Assembly (NCBI GenBank): GCA_009781565.1
Contig: WQXV01000038.1
Location: forward strand, 1 to 8,371
Origin: Actinomycetes bacterium
GTDB lineage: Bacteria; Actinomycetota; Coriobacteriia; WRKU01
Length of the DNA: 8,371 nt
Direction: 5' to 3'
Below, piece by piece: positions 1-5,233 of the stretch. Every line of letters starts with the position of its first letter. Positions within the stretch are counted from its first letter, which is position 1. The position numbers and the translations under genes were made by a program. A model generated the notes under the pieces. It was not told the origin of the DNA. It saw only the letters and a list, made by a program, of their open reading frames with translations, and did not search any database.

Positions 1-115
1 GATGGACAGTCTGATCGCTGCTCAAGCACTTGTGAGCGATCTCATCCTGGTGACGAATAATGTCAAGCATTTCTCACGCGTTGACGGTCTTGAGGTGGTC
101 GACTGGAGTCAGTAG
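1..115 (+). CDS. vapC: PIN-domain toxin of VapC/FitB type, C-terminal fragment (5' end outside window)
   Basis: An open frame enters from the left edge (codons begin at base 2) and ends at TAG 113-115. The visible 37 residues begin MDSLIAAQALVSDL, continue with a LVTNNVKHF stretch and end VDGLEVVDWSQ. This is the typical end of PIN-domain ribonucleases of type II toxin-antitoxin systems: the D-x-LIAA motif carries a metal-binding acidic residue, followed by the T-N-N-x-x-x-F strand-turn and a G-L-x-V-x-x-W tail. Family members cleave RNA, often initiator tRNA or rRNA, and are neutralised by an antitoxin usually encoded just upstream, which here would lie outside the window. The first visible ATG at base 2 is internal to the domain, so the true start is upstream. 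Family assignment is good; the exact subfamily and whether the full gene is intact cannot be seen. Confidence 0.72.
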   Translation, partial: MDSLIAAQALVSDLILVTNNVKHFSRVDGLEVVDWSQ

Positions 116-172
116 ACTGGCGTGTCGCTGTCGGTTCGCCTCATTTCCTCGGGCAGACTTGACAACGAAACA

Positions 173-197
173 CTCATATCTGGATCGCAGATAAGAG
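173..197. promoter_or_regulatory. Imperfect inverted repeat upstream of groES (candidate operator or hairpin)
   Basis: CTCATATCTG (173-182), a 5-base centre GATCG, and CAGATAAGAG (188-197) form 10-base arms that pair at 9 positions, with a single A-A mismatch. The element lies 110 bp before groES and 58 bp after the toxin stop codon. It is not CIRCE (TTAGCACTC-N9-GAGTGCTAA) and not the HspR HAIR motif (CTTGAGT-N7-ACTCAAG). No T tract follows, so it does not look like an intrinsic terminator for the toxin gene. A regulator site is inferred only from symmetry and position. Confidence 0.4.
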
Positions 198-224
198 AAT
201 ATATGAAGATTCGCTCGAACAACG

Positions 225-257
225 TCATCGGTTTTTGAGATATACGCTACTATAGAT
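225..257 (+). promoter_or_regulatory. groES: Possible groES promoter region (weak)
   Basis: The A+T-rich stretch before groES contains TACTAT (248-253) and the overlapping TATAGA (251-256), each matching 4 of 6 bases of a sigma-70 -10 box, about 50 bp before the start codon. No convincing -35 box sits at 16-18 bp; TCATCG at 225-230 is a poor match. A TTGACA hexamer at 159-164 is a perfect -35 sequence but has no acceptable -10 at the right distance. The start site is therefore undecided. Confidence 0.25.
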
Positions 258-306
258 AGGCGCAAGATTTGCAAAGCGCACGATAAGATGTGACAAAGGA
301 GGAAGT

Positions 307-630
307 ATGAACAACCTGAGGCCCATAGGCGATCGCCTGATCGTCAAGCAGGCAGAGGCTGAAACGACGACTCGCAGTGGTCTTATCATTGCTGATACTG
401 CAAAAGAAAAACCGCAGCGTGGCACCGTGCTCGCCGTAGGTGAGGGACGCCTTCGTGACGACGGCACGCCCATTCCGATGGGGATCGAAGTCGGTGACAA
501 CGTCATCTATTCGAAGTTCGGTGGTACCGAGGTAAAACTTGACGGTGAGGATTATGTGATCCTTCGCGCCGATGATATCTATGCCATCTACGATGCCGAG
601 GAGGTCAAGGACACATGGCGAAAGAAATAA
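307..630 (+). CDS. groES: Co-chaperonin GroES (Hsp10) with C-terminal extension
   Basis: This is the 10-kDa lid of the cytoplasmic GroEL folding chamber; seven copies cap the ring and bind through a flexible mobile loop. The 107 residues open with MNNLRPIGDRLIVK, the standard GroES N-terminus. The mobile loop spans about residues 17-36 and holds the GroEL-contacting hydrophobic triplet L-I-I at 26-28. Next come the core strand G-T-V-L-A-V-G, the roof-hairpin region (47-57) and the G-D-x-V-I-Y-S-K-F-G-G-T-E motif (63-74). A strong ribosome site AAAGGAGG (295-302) sits 4 nt before the ATG. Family members usually end close after the strand seen here as DIYAIYDAEE, at about 95-100 residues; here KDTWRKK is added because the frame runs 16 bp into groEL. 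It is co-transcribed with groEL. Confidence 0.97.
   Translation: MNNLRPIGDRLIVKQAEAETTTRSGLIIADTAKEKPQRGTVLAVGEGRLRDDGTPIPMGIEVGDNVIYSKFGGTEVKLDGEDYVILRADDIYAIYDAEEVKDTWRKK
598..611 (+). promoter_or_regulatory. groEL: groEL ribosome-binding region embedded in groES coding sequence
   Basis: GAGGAGG (598-604) lies 10 nt before the groEL ATG at 615, and AAGGA (607-611) lies 3 nt before it. Both are inside the last codons of groES. The stronger match is slightly far and the nearer one slightly close, so either could be used. The arrangement implies that ribosomes finishing groES pass over the groEL start, which would favour coupled synthesis (inference). Confidence 0.6.
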
Positions 631-2243
631 CCTTTGATGAGAGCGCGCGACACGGTCTTGCGACCGGTGTCTCCAAGCTCGCCGATGCAGTAAAAGTGAC
701 GTTGGGACCGAAAGGTCGCTATGTCGTGTTGGAGAAGAAGTTCGGTGCACCCGCCATCACCAACGATGGAGTGACCATCGCGCGTGAGATCGATCTGGAA
801 GACCCGATCGAGGATATGGGTGCTCAGTTGGTCAAAGAAGTCGCGATCAAGACCAATGATGTGGCAGGCGATGGTACCACGACCGCTACGCTGCTCGCCG
901 AGGTCATCGCGACCGAGGGACTGCGCAACGTCTCAGCCGGAGCCAATCCGCTTGCGCTGCGCCGTGGCATCGAAAAAGGTGTCGACGCCGTCGTCGAGGC
1001 GATCAAAGCACAGAGCAAAGAGGTCGGTGGCAAGGCTGATATCGCCCATGTCGGTACGATCTCGGCAGGCGATGAGGCGATCGGAGAGAAGATCGCCGAG
1101 GCGATGGATATCGTGGGCAAGGATGGTGTCATCACCGTCGAGGAGAGCCAGACGTTCGGCATCGAGATCGACACGGTCGAGGGTATGCAGTTCGACAAAG
1201 GCTATCTCTCGCCCTATATGGTCACCGATCCCGATCGCATGGAAGCGGTGCTAAGCGATCCCTATATCCTGATCACCGACTCAAAGATCAGCTCGATCCA
1301 AGAGCTGCTCCCTCTGTTGGAAAAGGTCATGCAGACCGGTAAGCAACTCCTCATCATCTCAGAGGATCTGGAAGGCGAGGCTCTGGCGACCCTGCTGCTC
1401 AACAAACTGCGGGGGACCTTCACCGTCGTGGCGGTCAAAGCACCAGGATTCGGCGATCGTCGCAAGCGCCAGCTCGAAGATATCGCGATCGTGACCGGCG
1501 GACAGGTCATCACCGCTGATATGGGTCTTACTCTGGAGAGCGCCGAGCTCACCAGTCTGGGCCGCGCAAAAACCGTCAAGGTCACCAAGGATTCGACGAC
1601 CATCATCGACGGAGCCGGAGACAAGACGGCAATCGATGCGCGTGTCAAGCAGATCAAGGGTGAGATCGACAACTCCGATAGTGATTTCGATATCGAGAAA
1701 CTTTCCGAGCGCGTGGCTAAGCTTGCCGGTGGTGTCGCCGTCATCAAGGTCGGTGCTGCGACCGAGGTCGAGCTCAAAGAGAAGAAACTGCGCGTCGAAG
1801 ATGCGCTCCAGGCAACGCGTGCTGCAGTCGATGAGGGCATCGTCGCCGGTGGTGGCGTCGCACTTCTTGACGCGCTCGATGCGCTTGATAAGATCAAGGA
1901 TCTCAATGACGATGAGAAGGTCGGTGTCGACATCGTACGTCGCGCGCTGGCTGCTCCCATGCGCACCATTGCCAGCAACGCGGGCTTCGAGGGTTCCGTC
2001 GTCGTCGAGAAGGCCAAGGGCCTCAAAGCAGGCGAGGGTCTCAATGCTGCGACCGGCGAGTATGGCGACATGCTCAAAATGGGCATCATCGACCCGGTCA
2101 AAGTGGTACGCTCTGCCCTGCAAAATGCGGCAAGCATCGCAAGCCTCATCCTGATCACCGAGGCGACGGTGACCGATATCCCCGTCGAAGGTGGCGGTGG
2201 TATGGGTGGCATGCCTGATATGGGTGGTATGGGCATGATGTAG
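615..2243 (+). CDS. groEL: Chaperonin GroEL (Hsp60)
   Basis: This is the ATP-driven double-ring chaperonin that encloses unfolded proteins in the cytoplasm together with GroES. It has 542 residues, close to the 540-548 usual for the family. The sequence begins MAKEITFDESARHGLATG. The phosphate-binding loop V-T-L-G-P-K-G is at 28-34, the T-N-D-G-V-T-I motif at 49-55 (Asp51 equals E. coli Asp52) and G-D-G-T-T-T at 85-90 (Asp86 equals E. coli Asp87). R-V-E-D-A-L-Q-A-T-R carries the third ATPase aspartate, followed by the V-A-G-G-G-V-A-L hinge segment. The C-terminus is the usual Gly/Met-rich tail, GGGMGGMPDMGGMGMM. Tyr36 stands where E. coli GroEL has Asn37, in GPKGR-x-VV. The start overlaps groES by 16 bp, and a strong terminator follows 33 bp after the stop. 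No CIRCE element is visible upstream, so HrcA control is not supported here. Confidence 0.99.
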   Translation: MAKEITFDESARHGLATGVSKLADAVKVTLGPKGRYVVLEKKFGAPAITNDGVTIAREIDLEDPIEDMGAQLVKEVAIKTNDVAGDGTTTATLLAEVIATEGLRNVSAGANPLALRRGIEKGVDAVVEAIKAQSKEVGGKADIAHVGTISAGDEAIGEKIAEAMDIVGKDGVITVEESQTFGIEIDTVEGMQFDKGYLSPYMVTDPDRMEAVLSDPYILITDSKISSIQELLPLLEKVMQTGKQLLIISEDLEGEALATLLLNKLRGTFTVVAVKAPGFGDRRKRQLEDIAIVTGGQVITADMGLTLESAELTSLGRAKTVKVTKDSTTIIDGAGDKTAIDARVKQIKGEIDNSDSDFDIEKLSERVAKLAGGVAVIKVGAATEVELKEKKLRVEDALQATRAAVDEGIVAGGGVALLDALDALDKIKDLNDDEKVGVDIVRRALAAPMRTIASNAGFEGSVVVEKAKGLKAGEGLNAATGEYGDMLKMGIIDPVKVVRSALQNAASIASLILITEATVTDIPVEGGGGMGGMPDMGGMGMM

Positions 2244-2276
2244 TGCGAATACTCGAGCATTCGCTGTTGTAAAGAG

Positions 2277-2301
2277 GGCGTCGCGATTGCGGCGCCTTTT
2301 T
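2277..2301 (+). terminator. Intrinsic terminator of the groES-groEL operon
   Basis: GGCGTCGC (2277-2284), loop GATT and GCGGCGCC (2289-2296) form an 8-bp stem with one G-T wobble, followed directly by TTTTT (2297-2301). This is a textbook rho-independent terminator 33 bp after the groEL stop. It separates the chaperonin operon from the PASTA gene. Confidence 0.93.
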
Positions 2302-2306
2302 CACGA

Positions 2307-2312
2307 TACAAT
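2307..2312 (+). promoter_or_regulatory. Candidate -10 box for the PASTA-protein gene
   Basis: TACAAT matches the sigma-70 -10 consensus at 5 of 6 positions and starts 5 bp after the terminator T tract. Its expected start site, near 2319, would give a leader of about 40 nt to the ATG at 2358. No good -35 is present: the upstream 17 bp fall inside the terminator stem, and TTGCGG (2287-2292) is only 14 bp away. The promoter is plausible because the gene needs its own start after a strong terminator. Confidence 0.4.
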
Positions 2313-2344
2313 AGCATCAGAGTGAAACTGCGTATCGATTCGGA

Positions 2345-2351
2345 TAAGGAG
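2345..2351 (+). promoter_or_regulatory. Ribosome-binding site fixing the PASTA-protein start
   Basis: TAAGGAG ends 6 nt before ATG 2358. The frame is also open at GTG 2322, but that codon has no ribosome site and lies almost at the predicted transcript start, so ATG 2358 is preferred. Confidence 0.75.
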
Positions 2352-2357
2352 TGCGTG

Positions 2358-3782
2358 ATGTCTAAAGATACGATGGGTTATAGTGCGACGACGGTGCCGC
2401 AAGGATCTCGCGTGGTCTTGATCGTCTCGACCGGCGAGCCGGTGCGCTCGACCTCATTTGTGACGATGCCCGACATCATCGGGAAAAGCCAAGGGGCGGC
2501 GCTTGAGGAGATTTCGAAGACCTCGCTGCAAGCTCAGGTCGTCTATGATTATCATCCCCTCAATAAGAAGGGGACCGTGACGGCGACGCGTCCCGCTCCG
2601 GGAACCAACGCGATCGCGGGAACCGACGCTCTCGTGTTGGTCTCCAGTGGAGAACCGATGGGACCGCGTGCGATTGCAGCTCTACCTATGGTCACCGGGC
2701 TCGATGAGGCATCGGCGCTTGCTGATGTTCGTCAGGCAGGGCTCAACGCGCAGGTCATGTATGAGGCCAGCTCGACCGTACCGGCGGGCTATGTCATCGA
2801 TCAACTCCCCAATCAATCGACCTATGTCAATATGGACAAGAAGTCAGGCAAGGCAAAGCCGTGGGCCTATGTCGCCGCAGCACTTGCGGTCATGACCCTG
2901 GCGCTTTTGGGATTCTTCATGCTGGGTGGTATGGACCTGTTCGCGCGCGAGAAGGTCGAGGTGCCTGATGTGGTCGGGATGACCGAGGAACAGGCGGTCG
3001 CCGCTCTCGACGAGGTCGGTCTGGTCGTCGGCACCATCTCCGACAAAGAAGCCACCGCCGAGATCAGCACCCCCGGTGCCGTGATCGCATCGAAGCCTGA
3101 AGCAGGTGAAGAGGTGGCAAAGGGCTCGAAGGTCAACCTCGATGTGGTCATCGATCCCTCAAAGGTCCGTGCCGACGTACCCAAAGTGATCGGTAAGACC
3201 GCAGAGGACGCGACTGCCGAGCTGCAGGCTGCCGGTTTCGTGGTGGCTTCCGAGTACATGGTCACCAATCAATTCGCTGCCGGTATTGTTGCCGAGCAAT
3301 CTCCTGCTGGGGGAACGCGCTCCCATAAGGATGCTCAGGTCACCATCAGGATATCGAGTGGACCGGCAGCTGATATCGTCGTGCCCGATGTGGTGGGACT
3401 ATCTGAGGATGCCGCCCAAAAGCTGCTCACCAATGTGGGATTGACGTTCTCGAGCACCACCTCTCCCTCGGATTGGGCAGCAGCCGGATCGGTGCTCAGC
3501 TCATCACCAGCTGCTGGAGTGCAGGTCACTCCGGGAACCAATGTCGCATTGGTGGTCTCGTCGGGTCCGACCCCCGATCCCACGGTGACGATCCCGAACT
3601 ATGTCGGTTGGAACTCGATGGATGCCCAGCGCAATCTTGCCGAACTTGGATTGGTGGGAACGCTCAACCCGACCGGAGCCGATGGACAGGTCACTTCGAC
3701 CGATCCAGAAGCTGGCACCGCCGTCAGACCGGGCTCGACCGTCACGATCTATGTGAAGGAGACACCGATCGTCGGTTACTAG
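2358..3782 (+). CDS. Multi-PASTA-domain single-pass membrane protein, no kinase domain
   Basis: This 474-residue protein is built almost wholly from PASTA repeats, the about 65-residue modules known from penicillin-binding proteins and Ser/Thr kinases, where they bind muropeptides or act as spacers. Residues 6-27 resemble the second half of one PASTA unit. Two fuller units follow at about 35-98 (M-P-D-I-I-G-K) and 108-157 (L-P-M-V-T-G-L). A Lys-rich stretch, KKSGKAK (161-167), precedes one transmembrane helix at about 169-190. Four clear PASTA units follow: 199-265 (V-P-D-V-V-G-M), 272-335 (V-P-K-V-I-G-K), 340-403 (V-P-D-V-V-G-L) and 410-466 (I-P-N-Y-V-G-W). The positive-inside rule puts the N-terminal repeats in the cytoplasm and the last four outside. 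There is no kinase, transpeptidase or signal-peptide region. A role in cell-wall sensing or growth control is inferred. The gene is a single transcription unit between two terminators. Confidence 0.88.
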   Translation: MSKDTMGYSATTVPQGSRVVLIVSTGEPVRSTSFVTMPDIIGKSQGAALEEISKTSLQAQVVYDYHPLNKKGTVTATRPAPGTNAIAGTDALVLVSSGEPMGPRAIAALPMVTGLDEASALADVRQAGLNAQVMYEASSTVPAGYVIDQLPNQSTYVNMDKKSGKAKPWAYVAAALAVMTLALLGFFMLGGMDLFAREKVEVPDVVGMTEEQAVAALDEVGLVVGTISDKEATAEISTPGAVIASKPEAGEEVAKGSKVNLDVVIDPSKVRADVPKVIGKTAEDATAELQAAGFVVASEYMVTNQFAAGIVAEQSPAGGTRSHKDAQVTIRISSGPAADIVVPDVVGLSEDAAQKLLTNVGLTFSSTTSPSDWAAAGSVLSSSPAAGVQVTPGTNVALVVSSGPTPDPTVTIPNYVGWNSMDAQRNLAELGLVGTLNPTGADGQVTSTDPEAGTAVRPGSTVTIYVKETPIVGY

Positions 3783-3833
3783 ATTTTTGGGTGCGTCTTG
3801 AGCGATGCTCTACTGAAAGACAGACTGAGAGAG

Positions 3834-3867
3834 AGATACCGGTGTAACAGCCGGTATCTTGGTCTTT
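3834..3867 (+). terminator. Hairpin terminator between the convergent PASTA and ogt genes
   Basis: AGATACCGG (3834-3842) and CCGGTATCT (3851-3859) are perfect 9-base inverted arms around an 8-base loop, TGTAACAG. On the plus strand a broken T-rich run (TTGGTCTTT, 3859-3867) follows, so the hairpin best serves the PASTA gene. On the minus strand the stem is followed by alternating CT rather than a T tract, so it is at most a weak terminator for ogt. The ogt stop codon (3866-3868) touches the element. Confidence 0.72.
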
Positions 3868-4387
3868 AATGTCTGCCTTCAAGCTCGAGAAGTTGGCGTT
3901 TCAACTCAAGCCCACCACCGAAGCCCACCAGATCGCCGGATGCGCCGATGACGCGGTGACAGGGGATGATGATCGCGATGGGGTTCTTGTTGTTCGCTCC
4001 TCCCACTGCGCGGGCAGCCTTAGGCTTGCCGATCGCATCGGCGATCTGGCCATAGGAGCGAGTCTGCCCATAGGGGATCGTTCGCAGAGCCTGCCATACC
4101 TGTTTTTGGAAAGGTGTGCCGGTGATGATATCGAGATCACAGTCAAAGTCCGTACGGTCTCCCGCGAAATACTCGTCGAGCTGTCGTGTGGCTTCATCGA
4201 GATGAGCGAGTGCGCGATCAGGATCTGCGCTGCTTCGGCCACATTCGAATCGGAGCGTCTTCTTGTCCACACCCTTTTCAAACGCTAGTCCACAGATACC
4301 TTGAGCGGTAGCAAAGAGGTAGAGGGGGCCTACTGTGCTTTGATACTCGATCGAAGTGACAGAGTCCTCACCGTTATGCACATCCAT
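3866..4387 (-). CDS. ogt: Methylated-DNA--protein-cysteine S-methyltransferase (Ogt/MGMT)
   Basis: This is a suicide DNA-repair enzyme that moves an alkyl group from O6-alkylguanine (or O4-alkylthymine) to its own cysteine. With the chosen start it has 173 residues, normal for stand-alone Ogt. The N-terminal ribonuclease-like domain spans about 12-85. The C-terminal DNA-binding and catalytic domain starts at TPFQKQVWQALRTIPYG (91-107), the usual family signature, with the R-S-Y-G-Q-I-A element next and the arginine-finger region AARAVGGA (124-131). The catalytic motif is I-P-C-H-R-V-I-G, with nucleophile Cys143, His144, supporting Asn135 and Glu170. The tail G-F-G-G-G-L-E-L-K-R-Q-L-L is typical. 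ATG 4387 is preferred: it has AGGAAG 9 nt upstream and gives the usual length. In-frame ATGs at 4405 and 4462 lack a clear ribosome site, and the one at 4462 lies upstream of the candidate promoter. It is convergent with the PASTA gene and divergent from the pilus operon. Confidence 0.95.
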   Translation of the reverse strand: MDVHNGEDSVTSIEYQSTVGPLYLFATAQGICGLAFEKGVDKKTLRFECGRSSADPDRALAHLDEATRQLDEYFAGDRTDFDCDLDIITGTPFQKQVWQALRTIPYGQTRSYGQIADAIGKPKAARAVGGANNKNPIAIIIPCHRVIGASGDLVGFGGGLELKRQLLELEGRH

Positions 4388-4419
4388 CGATCCCAGCTTC
4401 CTCATAGCTTTATTGCTCA

Positions 4420-4447
4420 GTTGTATGGTACTACAGCGCTGTGTTAA
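4420..4447 (-). promoter_or_regulatory. ogt: Candidate ogt promoter
   Basis: Read on the minus strand, TTAACA (4447 down to 4442, 5 of 6 to the -35 consensus) is followed after 16 bp by TACAAC (4425 down to 4420, 4 of 6 to the -10 consensus). The implied start site is near 4413, about 26 nt before the ATG at 4387. This placement supports the shorter protein start over ATG 4462. Confidence 0.42.
4433..4442. promoter_or_regulatory. 10-bp perfect palindrome inside the candidate ogt promoter
   Basis: ACAGCGCTGT is fully self-complementary and lies between the candidate -35 and -10 boxes of ogt, where a bound protein would block transcription. Symmetry and position are the only evidence; a 10-bp palindrome can occur by chance. 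Confidence 0.25.
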
Positions 4448-4468
4448 TGCTGAGCATACCAAGGCTTA

Positions 4469-4485
4469 ATGACCAGCTTGGTCAT
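4469..4485. promoter_or_regulatory. Inverted repeat upstream of the tad operon (candidate operator)
   Basis: ATGACCA (4469-4475) and TGGTCAT (4479-4485) are perfect 7-base arms around GCT, making a 17-bp dyad 52 bp before cpaB. No T tract follows, so it is not a terminator. Size and symmetry suit a dimeric repressor or activator of the pilus operon. A competing, longer-spaced pair, ACCAAG (4458-4463) and CTTGGT (4477-4482), overlaps it. The regulator is unknown. Confidence 0.45.
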
Positions 4486-4537
4486 CAGGTGCGAGACTGG
4501 AGGCAATGCAAGCCAAGCAAAAGGGTAAGGAGCTCGC

Positions 4538-5230
4538 ATGAAACAGAGAACACGGACGGTGGTCAGTGGTGTGTGCGGTATCGTCGCAGCAGTATCCTTG
4601 GCGCTCTTTCTGCATCAGACCGCGACTGCATCCGAGAGGGCCAAGGCTCAGTTGCTCAATCGATTTGGAGGATCAACTGCCGAGGTATTGGTAGCTACCA
4701 AAACGATCTATGCGGGAGAGAAAGTGGTAGAAGGATCGATCGCCTCTCAGAACTGGCCTTCGATCTTGCTTCCTGAAGACCCTTACCTGCGATCCGAATC
4801 CAACAAGGTCATCGGGCATAGCGCCAACAGTATCATCTTAGCCGGTGAGCCTCTGCGAGTCGGGCGAATCGATGAGGCGGCTTCCATACTCGAAAGTGTC
4901 CCGATCGGCATGCAAGCGGTCACCATCCCGACCGATCCGATCCGCGCGCTTGGTGGAGCGGTTCGAGTCGGTATGCGGGTCGACCTTCTGTGTCCCAACA
5001 CTACCGGTACGATGGAGGTCCTTGCCCGTGATGTGGTCGTGCTTGCGCTAAGCACTGAGGATAGCGGTGAAGAAGCTGCTACGACGACCGGGCTGCTCGG
5101 TGCGGGAGCAGCACAAGACATTCGATGGATCACCGTATGCGTCGAAGGTGAGCTTGCCCAGCAAGTGGTGACTGCTGCGACCATCGGTAAGGTCTATCTG
5201 ACCTATAGTGGTCAAGCATACGAGGGCTAG
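4538..5230 (+). CDS. cpaB: Flp pilus assembly protein CpaB (RcpC/SAF domain)
   Basis: This is a membrane-anchored protein of the Tad (type IVc) pilus assembly machine. The 230 residues start with a basic MKQRTR and one hydrophobic segment at about 8-27 (VVSGVCGIVAAVSLALFL), an uncleaved signal anchor. A SAF domain follows at about 47-109, with V-L-V-A-T-K-T-I-Y-A-G-E-K-V as its opening strands and S-I-I-L-A-G-E-P-L as its closing ones. The RcpC part contains V-P-I-G-M-Q-A-V-T-I-P, then G-G-A-V-R-V-G-M-R-V-D-L-L at 139-151. In Gram-negative bacteria RcpC/CpaB works with the outer-membrane secretin; no secretin gene is in view, so in a monoderm the protein probably acts around the extracytoplasmic base of the pilus (inference). 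TAAGGAG (4526-4532) sits 5 nt before the ATG. It is the first gene of the operon visible here, and cpaE begins 3 bp after it. Confidence 0.87.
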   Translation: MKQRTRTVVSGVCGIVAAVSLALFLHQTATASERAKAQLLNRFGGSTAEVLVATKTIYAGEKVVEGSIASQNWPSILLPEDPYLRSESNKVIGHSANSIILAGEPLRVGRIDEAASILESVPIGMQAVTIPTDPIRALGGAVRVGMRVDLLCPNTTGTMEVLARDVVVLALSTEDSGEEAATTTGLLGAGAAQDIRWITVCVEGELAQQVVTAATIGKVYLTYSGQAYEG

Positions 5231-5233
5231 TGT

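Noticed and set aside
117..142. Possible terminator after the PIN-domain gene (GGCG...CGCC)
   Set aside because: Only four bases pair around a long loop and no T tract follows.
116..306. CIRCE or HAIR heat-shock operator upstream of groES
   Set aside because: Neither consensus is present, even allowing a few mismatches; only the unrelated dyad at 173-197 was found.
1262..2317. Long open frames on the strand opposite groEL (351 codons, and a second of 254 codons at 1359-2123)
   Set aside because: They mirror the codon bias of groEL, have low-complexity Ser/Ala/Pro/Arg or Asp-rich translations with no recognisable domain, and one runs through the groEL terminator.
2244..2357. The groEL and PASTA frames are in phase, with only the groEL TAG between them, suggesting a readthrough fusion
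   Set aside because: A strong intrinsic terminator lies between them and the PASTA gene has its own ribosome site and candidate promoter; phase agreement has a one in three chance.
3821..3836. GA-rich short run (GACTGAGAGAGAGA) as a simple repeat
   Set aside because: Too short to be meaningful; it merely precedes the hairpin.
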